From: Bradyrhizobium sp. ORS 285
GTDB lineage: Bacteria > Pseudomonadota > Alphaproteobacteria > Rhizobiales > Xanthobacteraceae
DNA length: 64,000 bases
Direction: 5' to 3'
Assembly: GCF_900176205.1 (NCBI RefSeq)
Contig: NZ_LT859959.1
Span: 6,561,001-6,625,000, forward strand
This document shows positions 52,757 through 62,870 of the stretch, one piece after another. Both the position numbers and the translations under genes were made by a program. The notes below the pieces were generated by a model. It had not been told where the DNA came from. It saw only the letters and a list, made by a program, of their open reading frames with translations, and did no database searches. Position 1 is the stretch's first letter, and each line of letters begins with the position of its first letter.

Positions 52757-53158
52757 TCAGCTGAATGACGGCCAGCAGCCGTCCTCTTCGTAACGCCCGG
52801 TCCGCTGCGTGCAGGTGTCGTCGAGCAAGCGCTGGCCCACGTCCCGCCAGACGGACTCTGGACCGTAAAGCCGGACGGCATCGGCCTTCTGGATCTCGAC
52901 GGTTCGGCCGCAGCGCCGACAGCCGACGCGCAGCACGTGATCCGGCACCCGACTGAGCCGCAGGCGTCCGGAGGCGCCGGGCCCTGCTTGGCCAGCGTCG
53001 GTGTCGGCGGCCTCCAGGAGCGCCTGCCAGTATTCAGGCGGCAGATCGTCGTTGGGCGCGAGTCCGAGCGCTGACGGGGTCTTCCCGCCGACGGCCCGCG
53101 CCAGCTGCTCCATCTGTCTTCGGGTCGGCATGCGCCAGCTCGCAGGGCGATCAGTCAT
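52757..53158 (-). CDS. Unknown zinc-ribbon-like protein
   Basis: A 133-residue protein starting MTDRPASWRMPTRRQMEQLA. It has a Cys pair in RVGCRRCGRTVEIQKADAVR, another Cys in LLDDTCTQRTGRYEEDGCWP, and a conserved-looking end (DGCWPSFS). First gene of the small operon with 52316-52747 and SRAP. Co-occurrence with SRAP suggests a nucleic-acid or repair role, which is inference. Confidence 0.75.
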   Translation of the reverse strand: MTDRPASWRMPTRRQMEQLARAVGGKTPSALGLAPNDDLPPEYWQALLEAADTDAGQAGPGASGRLRLSRVPDHVLRVGCRRCGRTVEIQKADAVRLYGPESVWRDVGQRLLDDTCTQRTGRYEEDGCWPSFS

Positions 53159-53541
53159 GCACGCCATGAGAACATATAGTGAACATAGAGTCGAGTCGGT
53201 TCTGAGCCTCCCGATTGCGACGGCCGGCCCTGTCGGAGCTGACGAATGATTGTGCCAGGATCGCCGACCTCGAAATCCAAAGGCCGAGCCGCCCGGCCGC
53301 GAGGATGTCTTCGACAGGCACCAGGATCAGGAGAGTTCCTCAAGTGGACCACTGGTTAATAGCCGGCAGCAGTTCCCCTCCCCCGCATGTCCAGGGACGC
53401 CGTAAGATCGCCATTGATCGATGTTGTCGTGATCGGTAACCGGCGGCGGTCACGCATCGTTGAGCAAGATCAACGACTGCGACGGTCGCGCTGTTATGCT
53501 AAGTGTGCCGCTCTGTGGCTCGAAAGGTTAAGTTCATCTCG
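53159..53541. other. 383-bp divergent intergenic region
   Basis: Separates the SRAP operon (minus) from the copper operon (plus). No gene found. Promoters for both should be here. I looked for a CueR/MerR-type spaced palindrome and did not find a clear one. Confidence 0.45.
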
Positions 53542-53925
53542 ATGCGGCTCGTCCGTACCATCCTGGCGTTCGCGATCGCCCTCTCGCTAGCGATGCTGCC
53601 GATCGGCGCATCCGCTGCGGGCGTCGCGATGTCGTCGGATGAGATGCAGACGGGCCTGCAGCAGATGAGCATGCACATGGGCGATGGCTCCGACATGTCG
53701 ATGGACGAGTGCTGTCCTGACGACATGAAGGGACAAACGTCCCCTGCGCACAGCGGCAGATGCGGAATGGGTTTCTGCTGCGCCGGCGGGACGGTGGCTC
53801 TCGGCGATTTCCGAGCCTTCAGCTTAGCATCCCTGACCGTGACAGCGACCACGCTCGCCCTTCCTACCGATCAGGTGATCTCTCTTCACAGCGGCAGTCC
53901 CCCCTTCCGACCTCCTCGAATCTGA
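53542..53925 (+). CDS. Met/His/Cys-rich periplasmic protein of the copper operon
   Basis: A 127-residue protein with a signal peptide (MRLVRTILAFAIALSLAMLP, cleavage near ASA). A metal-ligand-rich stretch follows: Met and His in MQTGLQQMSMHMGDGSDMSM, Cys in DECCPDDM and GRCGMGFCC. This composition suits Cu(I)/Ag(I) binding. First gene of the run leading to CusBA homologues. An upstream in-frame start at 53503 lacks signal-peptide character. No named family assigned. Confidence 0.75.
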   Translation: MRLVRTILAFAIALSLAMLPIGASAAGVAMSSDEMQTGLQQMSMHMGDGSDMSMDECCPDDMKGQTSPAHSGRCGMGFCCAGGTVALGDFRAFSLASLTVTATTLALPTDQVISLHSGSPPFRPPRI

Positions 53926-54024
53926 TCTCCCCAGAGTTCGACGCGCGTGCACGCTTGCGCACGCCAACGACGACGTGCGCGCCAGCGAGCGCCACGGCCG
54001 AGATCCATTCATGAGGACAGGACC

Positions 54025-54417
54025 ATGCTTTCCAGAATCAGCATCGCGGCGTTCGCCGCCACCCTTTCGGTCGCCTCGTCGGCTGCCCTCGCGGGCGCCG
54101 CTGACTACACTTTCGAACCCGTAACCCCGGAGATGAAGAAGGGCGACGACGTCACGCTCGCCATTCGTCTCACCAACAAGCAGACCGGCAAACCGGTCAG
54201 CGATGCGGTGATCTTCAAGACTCGCGTTGACATGGGTCCTGATGGAATGGCCGACATGGTGTCGGACGTGGCGCCGCTGCCGTCCAAGGAGCCGGGCGTC
54301 TACGCCTTCAAGACCGACCTGCCGATGGCCGGCCGCTACCAGGTCACGCTCTCGGCGAAGGTGCAGGGCGAAGCTGAGACCATCACCGGCAAGGTCGTCG
54401 TCAAGGCGACGAAGTGA
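54025..54417 (+). CDS. FixH/YtkA-like periplasmic protein
   Basis: A 130-residue exported protein. The signal peptide (MLSRISIAAFAATLSVASSA) precedes a beta-sandwich of the FixH / YtkA-like type (MKKGDDVTLAIRLTNKQTGK; GRYQVTLSAKVQGEAETITG). Such domains accompany heavy-metal RND systems and may handle copper in the periplasm. The start at 54025 is fixed by the signal peptide. A strong hairpin follows before the CusB-like gene. Confidence 0.85.
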   Translation: MLSRISIAAFAATLSVASSAALAGAADYTFEPVTPEMKKGDDVTLAIRLTNKQTGKPVSDAVIFKTRVDMGPDGMADMVSDVAPLPSKEPGVYAFKTDLPMAGRYQVTLSAKVQGEAETITGKVVVKATK

Positions 54418-54423
54418 GCCAGA

Positions 54424-54448
54424 GGGAGCGCCCGCTGCGGGCGCTCCC
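54424..54448. terminator. GC-rich hairpin between FixH-like and CusB-like genes
   Basis: GGGAGCGCCCGC-T-GCGGGCGCTCCC, a near-perfect palindrome 7 bp past the stop. There is no T-run, so it more likely tunes read-through or mRNA stability within the operon than fully terminates. Confidence 0.6.
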
Positions 54449-54496
54449 GCCTTCCTCCTGCGGATCATGCGCGCTCACGCGCCTCACGGTGATGCC

Positions 54497-55921
54497 ATGA
54501 ACACATTGCGTTTGCTCGCGACGGTCGCGCTCGGAGCCGGCCTTGGGCTGGGCGGTCTCTGGTCCATCCAGACGTCGCCTCCCTCACTTCATGCCAATCC
54601 TGCGGTCGCCGCCACTGACCGCGTGCCGCTCTACTATCGCGAACCGAGCGGTGCTCCGGCATGGTCTGCAACTCCCAAGAAGGACGACCAGGGACGCGAC
54701 TACCTGCCGGTCTATGACGACGGTCAGGCGGCGCCGGAGCCGGCCAAGCCGAAGCAGCAGGCGGATTCCACGCGCAAGATTCTCTACTACCGCAATCCGA
54801 TGGGCCTGCCGGACACCTCGCCCACTCCCAAGAAAGACCCGATGGGGATGGACTACGTTCCGGTCTACGAAGGCGATGACGCTGATGATGGCGTGGTCAA
54901 GCTTTCGCCAGGCAAGATCCAGCGCACCGGCGTGAGATCCACGCCCGTCGAGCGGCGCACCCTCCATATGGCCGTCAAGGCGCCCGGCACGATCCAGCTC
55001 GACGAGCGACGCGTGTCGGTCATCGCGATGCGCGCCGAAAGCTTTGTGCAGAAGGTCGCCGACGTGACCACCGGCACCCGTGTGAAGGCCGGCCAGCCGT
55101 TGATGGAGATCTATAGCTCAGCCGTTGCAGCAGCCGCTGCCGAATACCTCTCGACGATCAATTCCAACATCGTCGGGGGCAATGCCACCTACGGCCGCGG
55201 CTCCCGGCAACGCCTGACCAATCTGGACGTCCCGGAGCCGGTCATCGCCGCGATGGAGAAGTCCCGCATCGCGCCGGTCACGGTGCAATGGTCGGCGCCG
55301 CGGGATGGCATCGTGCTCGAGCGCAACGCGATCGAAGGCATGCGCGCCAATCCCGGCGACGTCCTGTTCCGGATCGCGGACATCTCGGTGGTCTGGGCGT
55401 TGGTCGATGTTGCCGAGCGCGACCTCGGCAGCATCGCCGTCGGACAGCCCGTGACAATCCGCGCGCGCAGCTTCCCCGGGCGCAGCTTCAACGGCGCTAT
55501 CGCCGTGATCTATCCCCAGGTCAACAAGGACACGCGGACCGCGCGTGTGCGGATCGAGCTGGCCAATCCCGATCTCGCATTGCTGCCCGACATGTACGTC
55601 GATGCCGAGATCGACACCGCCGCCTCGGCGCCGGTGCTGGCCGTGCCGTCCGATGCCGTGCTCGACACCGGCAGCCGCCAGGCCGTTCTCGTCGACAAGG
55701 GAGACGGACGCTACGAGCCGCGCGCCGTGAAGCTCGGCCTCCGAAGCGCGAGCTATGTCGAGGTGCGCGACGGCCTTTCAGATGGTGAGGCAGTCGTCAC
55801 GTCCGCCAATTTCCTGATCGATGCCGAGAGCAACCTCAAGGCCGCGCTGAAGAGCTTCGCAGAAGCCGGTGACGCGCAACCTGCCGCAGGCGGTCACGCC
55901 GGGATGGGAGAGCACCAATGA
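54497..55921 (+). CDS. cusB: CusB-like periplasmic adaptor with two heavy-metal-binding domains
   Basis: A 474-residue membrane-fusion protein of a Cu/Ag RND pump. Signal/anchor: MNTLRLLATVALGAGLGLGG. Two tandem heavy-metal-binding domains follow: YYREPSGAPAWSATPKK to YLPVYDD, and YYRNPMGLPDTSPTPKK to DYVPVYEG. The hairpin, lipoyl and beta-barrel domains follow (MRAESFVQKVADVTTGTRVK; FRIADISVVWALVDVAERDL). It would deliver Cu(I)/Ag(I) to the CusA-like pump; no CusC outer-membrane partner is in the window. The stop overlaps the cusA start by 4 bp. Confidence 0.93.
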   Translation: MNTLRLLATVALGAGLGLGGLWSIQTSPPSLHANPAVAATDRVPLYYREPSGAPAWSATPKKDDQGRDYLPVYDDGQAAPEPAKPKQQADSTRKILYYRNPMGLPDTSPTPKKDPMGMDYVPVYEGDDADDGVVKLSPGKIQRTGVRSTPVERRTLHMAVKAPGTIQLDERRVSVIAMRAESFVQKVADVTTGTRVKAGQPLMEIYSSAVAAAAAEYLSTINSNIVGGNATYGRGSRQRLTNLDVPEPVIAAMEKSRIAPVTVQWSAPRDGIVLERNAIEGMRANPGDVLFRIADISVVWALVDVAERDLGSIAVGQPVTIRARSFPGRSFNGAIAVIYPQVNKDTRTARVRIELANPDLALLPDMYVDAEIDTAASAPVLAVPSDAVLDTGSRQAVLVDKGDGRYEPRAVKLGLRSASYVEVRDGLSDGEAVVTSANFLIDAESNLKAALKSFAEAGDAQPAAGGHAGMGEHQ

Positions 55922-58900
55922 TTGCCCGCATCATTGCCTGGTCGGCACGCAATCTCCTGCTGGTGCTGTTCGGCACCGGCTTTGCGGCAGCCGCTGGCTT
56001 TTACGCGCTGGTTCACCTGCCACTCGACGCCATCCCGGATCTGTCCGACACTCAGGTCATCGTCTACACCGAATACCCCGGCCAGGCGCCGCAGGTGATC
56101 GAAGACCAGGTCACCTATCCCTTGACCACGGCCATGCTGACCGTCCCGAAGTCGAAGGTCGTACGCGGCTTCTCGTTCTTCGGCGTGTCGTTCGTCTACG
56201 TGATCTTTGAGGACGGCACCGACATCTACTGGGCACGGTCACGCGTCCTGGAGTTTCTGAATAGCGCAACCTCGCGGCTTCCGACGGGCGTTACACCGAC
56301 GATCGGGCCGGACGCAACCGGCGTCGGTTGGGTCTATCAATACGCTGTCGTCTCGAAGGCGCTGAATCTCGCCGACACCCGCACGATCCAGGACTGGAAT
56401 CTGAAGTTTGCACTGGCCAAGGCCGAAGGCGTCGCGGAGGTCGCAAGCATCGGGGGCTTCGTCAAACAATACAATGTCGTGCTCGACCCGCAGCGGATGC
56501 GCGACCGCGGCATCAGCATGCAGAAGATTCGCGACGCGATCCGCGCCAGTAATGCCGACGTCGGCGGCCGCACGGTCGAACTCGCGGAGTTCGAATACGT
56601 CATCCGCGGCAAGGGCTATCTGAAGAGCATCAACGACCTCGGCAACGTCGTGCTGAAGACCTCCGGCGGCACGCCGGTGCTGCTGCGCGACGTCGCCCAT
56701 GTCGAACTCGGGCCGGACGAGCGGCGCGGCATCGCAGAGCTCAACGGCGAAGGCGAGGTCGCCAGCGGCATCGTGCTGCAGCGGTTCGGCGTCAACGCGC
56801 TGGACGTGATCGAGAACGTGAAGAAGCGGTTTAAGGAGATCGCGAGCAGCCTGCCGAAGTCGGTCGAGATCATCCCGGTCTACGATCGCTCGGACCTGAT
56901 CTATGCCGCAGTAGACACGCTGAAGCACACGTTGCTGGAGGAGAGCATCGTCGTCGCACTGGTCTGCGTGGTGTTTCTGCTGCACATTCGCAGCGCCCTG
57001 GTTGCGATCCTGATGTTGCCGGTCGGCGTCCTGATGGCGTTCGGGGCCATGAAGCTGCTGGGGCTCGGCTCCAACATTATGAGCCTGGGCGGCATCGCCA
57101 TCGCCATCGGCGCCATGGTCGACGCCGCCATCGTCATGATCGAGAACGCGCACAAGCACATCGAGCGCGCCAAGCCCGATCAGTCGCGCGTGCAGGTTCT
57201 GATCGATGCGGCCGCCGAGGTCGGCCCCGCGCTGTTCTTCAGCCTGCTAATCATCACCGTGTCGTTCATGCCGATCTTCACGCTGGAATCGCAGGAGGGA
57301 CGGCTGTTCAGCCCGCTCGCCTTCACGAAGACGTTCTCGATGGCGGCGGCAGCGCTGCTGTCGGTGACGCTGGTGCCGGCGCTGATGGTCATCTTCGTTC
57401 GCGGCAGGATCGTTCCCGAGCACCGCAACTTCATCAACCACTTCCTGATCTGGATCTACCGTCCGGTCATCAAACTCGTGTTGCGGGCCAAGACGCTGGT
57501 GATCCTGGCCGCAATCGTGGTGCTCGCCGTTACCATCTGGCCGGCGCGCCAGCTCGGCACCGAGTTCATGCCCAGCTTGAACGAGGGCACGCTGCTCTAC
57601 ATGCCGACCACCCTGCCCGGCATCTCCGTCACCAAGGCCGCCGACCTGATGCAGATGCAGGACCGCATCATCAAGTCCTTCCCCGAGGTCGCCTCCGTGT
57701 ACGGCAAGGCCGGACGCGCGGCGACCGCGACCGACCCTGCCCCGACCGAGATGTTCGAGACGGTCGTCAACCTCAAGCCCAAGGAGCAGTGGCGTCCCGG
57801 CGTCACCGTCGACAGCCTCGTCGCCGAGATGGACAAGGCGCTGCAATTCCCCGGCGTCTCCAACGCCTGGACCATGCCAATCAAGGCGCGCATCGACATG
57901 CTCTCGACCGGCATCCGAACGTCGATCGGCATCAAAGTCATGGGCACCGACCTGAGCGAGATCGACCGGCTGGCCAAGCAGATCGAGCGCGTGGTCAAGA
58001 CCGTGCCTGGAACGTCATCGGCCTATGCCGAGCGCGGGATCGGCGGCTATTATCTCGAGATCACGCCTGACCGCGAGGCGCTCGCCCGCTACGGGATCCT
58101 GGTACAAGACGTCCAGGACACGATCGCGGCCGCGCTCGGCGGCCAGACCGTCACCACGACCGTCGAAGGCCGCCAGCGCTTCACGGTCAACATGCGCTAT
58201 CCCCGTGATCTCCGGGACAATCCGAAGGCGATCGCCAGCGATATCCTGGTGCCGATGCCGGCCGGTGGGGCCGTCCCCCTCGGCGAAGTCGCCAAGGTGG
58301 AGCCCGCTCGCGGACCGACCTCGATCCGCACCGAGAACGGGCAGCTTGCGACCTACATCTATGTCGATATTCGCGACCGGGACATCGGCAGCTACGTCGC
58401 CGACGCGCAGCGCGCCGTCACCGAGAGCATCCAGTTTCCGGCCGGCTACTACGTCGTCTGGAGCGGCCAGTACGAATATCTGCAGCGGGCTGCCGCGCGC
58501 CTGAAGATCGTCATTCCGGTGACGCTCACCATCATCTTCCTGCTGCTGTACCTCAATTTCAGGGCCATCACCGAGACCTTGATCGTGATGCTGTCGCTGC
58601 CGTTCGCACTGGTCGGCGGCATCTGGATGATGTGGTGGCTCGGCTTCAATCTCTCCGTCGCCGTCGCGGTCGGCTTCATCGCCCTCGCCGGCGTCGCCGC
58701 CGAAACGGGAGTCGTGATGCTGATCTATCTCGACCATGCACTGGCCGAGATGACGGCCAAGCGCAGCGCCGAGGGCCGATCATCGAGCCGGCAGGATCTG
58801 CAGGACGCGATCATGGAAGGCGCCGTCGAGCGGGTCAGGCCGAAGATGATGACGGTGGTCGCTATCATGGCCGGCCTGCTGCCGATCATGTGGAGCACCG

Positions 58901-59091
58901 GCACGGGATCCGAGATCATGCAGCGCATTGCCGTGCCGATGATCGGCGGCATGATCTCGTCGACCCTGCTGACCTTGATCGTGATCCCGGCCATCTTCGG
59001 CCTCGTGAAGGGACGCGGACTTGCCACGGGCGGAGATCTCGCAAGCGGCCTGTCGACCAACGGATCGCAGGACGTGCCGAAGGCAGCTTGA
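55918..59091 (+). CDS. cusA: CusA-like heavy-metal RND efflux pump
   Basis: A 1057-residue HME-RND transporter. The N-terminal helix (NLLLVLFGTGFAAAAGFYAL) and the HME segment DAIPDLSDTQVIVYTEYPGQ match CusA/CzcA. Two sets of transmembrane helices flank periplasmic domains (NIMSLGGIAIAIGAMVDAAI; ALVGGIWMMWWLGFNLSVAV). The proton-relay Asp lies in GAMVDAAIVMIENAH. It exports monovalent Cu/Ag by proton antiport. The ATG overlaps the cusB stop. Full length and intact. Confidence 0.94.
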   Translation: MIARIIAWSARNLLLVLFGTGFAAAAGFYALVHLPLDAIPDLSDTQVIVYTEYPGQAPQVIEDQVTYPLTTAMLTVPKSKVVRGFSFFGVSFVYVIFEDGTDIYWARSRVLEFLNSATSRLPTGVTPTIGPDATGVGWVYQYAVVSKALNLADTRTIQDWNLKFALAKAEGVAEVASIGGFVKQYNVVLDPQRMRDRGISMQKIRDAIRASNADVGGRTVELAEFEYVIRGKGYLKSINDLGNVVLKTSGGTPVLLRDVAHVELGPDERRGIAELNGEGEVASGIVLQRFGVNALDVIENVKKRFKEIASSLPKSVEIIPVYDRSDLIYAAVDTLKHTLLEESIVVALVCVVFLLHIRSALVAILMLPVGVLMAFGAMKLLGLGSNIMSLGGIAIAIGAMVDAAIVMIENAHKHIERAKPDQSRVQVLIDAAAEVGPALFFSLLIITVSFMPIFTLESQEGRLFSPLAFTKTFSMAAAALLSVTLVPALMVIFVRGRIVPEHRNFINHFLIWIYRPVIKLVLRAKTLVILAAIVVLAVTIWPARQLGTEFMPSLNEGTLLYMPTTLPGISVTKAADLMQMQDRIIKSFPEVASVYGKAGRAATATDPAPTEMFETVVNLKPKEQWRPGVTVDSLVAEMDKALQFPGVSNAWTMPIKARIDMLSTGIRTSIGIKVMGTDLSEIDRLAKQIERVVKTVPGTSSAYAERGIGGYYLEITPDREALARYGILVQDVQDTIAAALGGQTVTTTVEGRQRFTVNMRYPRDLRDNPKAIASDILVPMPAGGAVPLGEVAKVEPARGPTSIRTENGQLATYIYVDIRDRDIGSYVADAQRAVTESIQFPAGYYVVWSGQYEYLQRAAARLKIVIPVTLTIIFLLLYLNFRAITETLIVMLSLPFALVGGIWMMWWLGFNLSVAVAVGFIALAGVAAETGVVMLIYLDHALAEMTAKRSAEGRSSSRQDLQDAIMEGAVERVRPKMMTVVAIMAGLLPIMWSTGTGSEIMQRIAVPMIGGMISSTLLTLIVIPAIFGLVKGRGLATGGDLASGLSTNGSQDVPKAA

Positions 59092-59127
59092 GAAGCACCT
59101 TAGAACAACAATTCAAAAGGAGAGACG

Positions 59128-59262
59128 ATGCACCGTGTCACAACCATTGGACTGATCATGGCCCTGGCCGCAGCAGCGCCGGCCGTTGCCCATGACCATG
59201 GTGAGCATCAATCCTATTCAACGGGAGAGCGGCTGAACGTAAGGAACACGGCCCGCCTCTAG
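59128..59262 (+). pseudogene. Truncated exported gene at the end of the copper operon
   Basis: A good ribosome-binding site (AAAGGAGAGACG) and ATG at 59128 open a signal peptide MHRVTTIGLIMALAAAAPAV followed by AHDHGEHQS, a His-rich start typical of periplasmic metal-binding proteins. After about 30 codons the frame runs into the decayed ardC copy and stops at 59262. So the last gene of the operon was cut by recombination with element DNA. Confidence 0.7.
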
Positions 59263-59429
59263 CTCGCCAATGATTTTGCTTGTGATCTCCCCACAGAGGC
59301 TCGCCCGGCCCACGCCAGCGCGTGCACCAACTCTGCGTCCCTACATAGCGGATCTCGGTGGCGGACGCGGCGAAACTCTCTCGCCGCCGCCCACCCGTCA
59401 CGTCAAACCGGCCTGCACTCTCACTCTAG
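59217..59429 (-). pseudogene. Second, decayed copy of the ardC 5' end and its upstream flank
   Basis: The minus strand reads M-stop-GRRVGARAGVGRASLCGEIT and GELEAGRVPYVQPLSR-stop, matching MQARRVGGRAGGSQASLYEE and AELEAGRVPWVQPW of intact ArdC. Similarity continues upstream at DNA level (GCGGCGAAACTCTCTCGCCG; CCGGCCTGCACT) to about 59429, corresponding to 42.8-43.01 kb. It diverges before the integrase fragment. Codon 2 is a stop, so it is inactive. Confidence 0.85.
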
Positions 59430-59519
59430 AGCATCAGGATCGGTCTCAGGCGCACGCCCTGAGGACGCGAAGAGGGTCCCCTGATCGCTTGCCTTGAAGA
59501 GCGGCGGCTTAGGGGCAGA

Positions 59520-62500
59520 TCACCATGCATGGCGAATGGAGGCTCTGCCGGAATAAGAACGTGTGGTGCTCGAGAACTCCCCCTCGAGTGTAGCAGCAGC
59601 GGACCAGCCATTGCTCCATTGCCGTTCGAGACCCAGAGTCGTCAACGCAGCGTCTGGCGCTGGCTGCGCGCCGCCGACGGTAAAGCTCGCCCCCGGCAGT
59701 AATTGGAAGGTTGCAGCAACGCTGCGGTCTGAATTGAAGTCATGAGCCCAGGCGACGCGGCCTCGCCAGTTGAACACGCCGTCCTCGTCACGCCAGGACA
59801 AGCCGGCCAGAAGTCCTAATTCAGTCCGATATTCTGTTACTCGCTTGCCCGAATAGCTCAGGGCGAGCCGAGGCGCCGACTAGAGATTGCTCGGCGTATC
59901 GAGGCAGATCGAGATGGGTGGCCTCGCCTGCGGCATAGGGCGTCACACTGAAATCGCGGAGCGAGGGCACCGGAAGCCGATAGCCGGCTTCAACACGTCC
60001 GGAATAGGCGTTCGCTTTGAAGGATGCCTTCAGCCGGTCGATGCCGCTGATGCTGAGAGTGCGATCTGTCGTTACATCCTGCCAGCCGTAAGCCAGTGCG
60101 GCGCCCAAATAGGCGGGTCCTTGAACGTGTTGAACATAGGCGCCAGCTTGTAAGAGATCAGATCTTCCGGCCCCGAGTGCATCGACACTGAAACCTGTGC
60201 CGCCACCCGCGAGCGCAAGTCCCACGACGGTGGTCGGCGTCAAGAGGTAGTCTGCCCCGACTGCAGTTCCGTAGAGGCGGCTCGAGGAGCGAGCTGATCG
60301 GGCTGCAGTCATTCCATCCGTCGACTGTGACCCGACAAATCCGTCAGCCCAAACACTCCAGCGCGGTTCGATCGCTGCTGGTTGCCTGCTCACGGACGCA
60401 AACGCGGTCCCCATCCGCCAGCTCGGTGCCCCAGCTTCTTCCGCATAGGCCAGCGGGGCAACTTCACCAACGCCGCCGCGCTTGGCCTGGCCGTGATCGC
60501 CAAGTAATCGGACAAACTGCCCCTTCGCATTGAAGGTGGCCTGCTGCGGAGCTGACGCGAGCTCTCCAGATACCTGGGTCAGCCCTGCCTGCGAGAGTGT
60601 GCCAAACACGAGCGGGATACTGCCCGTCGTGTCGAAAAACCGCGTCAGTGCGTTGGCAACACTCCGCTGGTTCGCGGACAGGCCACCGCCGTAGTTCGGC
60701 GCGCTTGGCGGAACGAAATCCAGCGATAGGTCGAGATAGGCAGCATTGGCGTCATAGCTGAGGGCGGACTTGAAACCAGCCGGAAGATTGGTATTCGCAA
60801 GCGAAGCAAACGTGCCGCTGACGCCGCCACCGGCAGTCAGGATCGTATAGCGCTTGGCGACGTAGCTTCCAGCGGCAAAGAATGCATCAACCATCGCTCC
60901 TCCAGGAGTCACTGTACCGCTGACATTGGCGAAGCTCGAGGCTGTCGGATTGGGCTGGACGAGATAGCTCGCGCCAGACTGAAACGCCAGATTTCCCACA
61001 ATTGTCAGCGAACTACCGGCCGTGCCGTTGCCAGGCGCGAGGACGGATCCATTGTTGATGCTCACCGTCAGGGGATCGATTGTCCCGGTGCCGCTGATCA
61101 TGCCGGAGTTCAAATTGACCGCTGAGGTCCCAGTCAGCGCTCCGTCCACCTGGAAACGCCGCCGTTGATATTCGTTGCTCCCGTGTAACTGGCCGTTCCC
61201 GCGAGGACGAACGTACCCGAACCAGTCTTTGTGAGACCGCCCGAGCCGCCGAGATCGAGGTTCGCAGTGCCGGATTGAACGACAAAGTCTGTGTTGGACG
61301 CGATCACACCATTTCTGACGGTCCCGCCCGTCAGGAAGACACCTCCATTCTGCGTCTGGGTGGTCCCGCCAAGATCGAGGACCCCGCCCGCGACCGTCGT
61401 TGATCCGTAGCCGCACCAAGCGTCCCGCTGCCGGCCAGCCGCAAGGTGCCCGCATTGATCAACGTCCCTCCGGTGTAGGCGTTAGCGGCGGCCAGCACCA
61501 TCGTTCCAACACCGTCGAACACCACCGTTCCGGCAGAACCTCCATCCGAGATCGTCCCCTGGACGGTCTGCGTTGTGCCTGCCGGCGCCGAGAGATGACC
61601 GCTCCCTGTGAGCTGAATGGCATTGCCGATCGAAAAGTTGGCCGTGTTCGCAAAAGAAAGGCTTGTCCGCTCGCCATGTTGAGCGTGCCGCCGCCCAAGG
61701 CGTTGTTGCTGGCAACGACCAAAGAGCCGGCATTCAGCTGTGTTCCTCCAGAATAGGTGTTGCTGCCCGACAGGATCAGCGCGCCGTTTCCAACCTTCGT
61801 CAGACTGCCACCGGCGCCCGATATCACACCCGAAACCTCAGTATCGGTATTCAACAATCCGGTCGTGAGGGTTTTCGAGCCGAGAGCAAAGTTGCCGGCG
61901 CCAGCAATCGATCCAACACTTATCCCACTGGATGTCAGCCCAGACATGTCGACAGCGCCGCCGAGATTGGCCACGAGCTGAGCCGTGCCGCCACTGCTGG
62001 TATCAGTAAAGCGTGTAACCCCGAATGCCCCTGTGGTGATGACCGCGTCATCCGCCGTCGCGGAGTTGGCAAACTGCAGCGTCCCGAGATTGCCGGAGAT
62101 GCCGGATACCACGAAGCTCGGGCGATTGCCGGACTGGTCGTCAATCCCCACTCCACTGATCACCAGCGAAGCGGCCCCGCCAGCATTGCCGGTCACGTTG
62201 AAGCTGTGGGCCGGTGCGCCGCTCAGAAAGCTCAAACCAGCGACCTGCGTTGCCTGCCTGACGTCGATTGCGGTCACGGTCGGGGCACCAAGCCGGACGG
62301 TATCTGTCGCAAGGGGTACAGATCCGACAGTCCAATTCGCGGCCGTGTTCCAATCAGAATTGACCGGCGTGGCGAGCCATCCGGGCGCGACGGAAACCAC
62401 CGTTCGTGTGTCCGTGGCCACATCGTTCCAGTTGAACGTTGCCGTCGGATTGGTGCTCAGCCACATCTGTATCTGCTGCTGACTGGGCGTAGAGAAATTG

Positions 62501-62870
62501 ACCCAAATCCGCTCGAAGTTGAGCTGCAGCAACACATCGTACGTGCCAAACCCGGGAACGGTGTCCGGGATGGGGAAAATCACCCGACATTCGACAGGTG
62601 TACAGTTCGTCCCTGATAAATTCCCCTAGGTGTAGTGAGCGGTCCCCAGCACGCCTCCCGCATCGATCGTGATATTCGCCCCAACCACATTGAACGTCGA
62701 CGGCGAGCCAGCCGATACCGGAATGGCGAAATTGGCCGGATTGACCAGAAACTGTCCGCCACCGCGCGACGACGAAAAATCGAACTGCCAAAGGTCGGTC
62801 GCCAAGCCGGAAAAGCTGCACAGCACCCCAAAGCGACCGCGATCGTTACGCGAGACAGCACCTGACGCAT
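59520..62870 (-). pseudogene. Multiply frameshifted autotransporter gene
   Basis: The signal peptide opens at 62870 (MRQVLSRVTIAVALGCCAAF). The frame changes near 62815, then an in-frame TAG follows TAHYT near 62628. The passenger has beta-strand-rich autotransporter repeats ([59 protein letters not shown]) in successive frames with shifts near 61650, 61410 and 61150. The beta-barrel (WSVWADGFVGSQSTDGMTAA; TTVVGLALAGGGTGFSVDAL) is in one frame to about 59821. A last shift leads to the terminal strand ending SIRHAW at 59520. At least five disruptions; would have been about 1100 residues. Confidence 0.88.

Noticed and set aside
53159..53541. CueR/MerR-type operator before the copper operon
   Set aside because: No spaced palindrome of the right form was found on reading the region.
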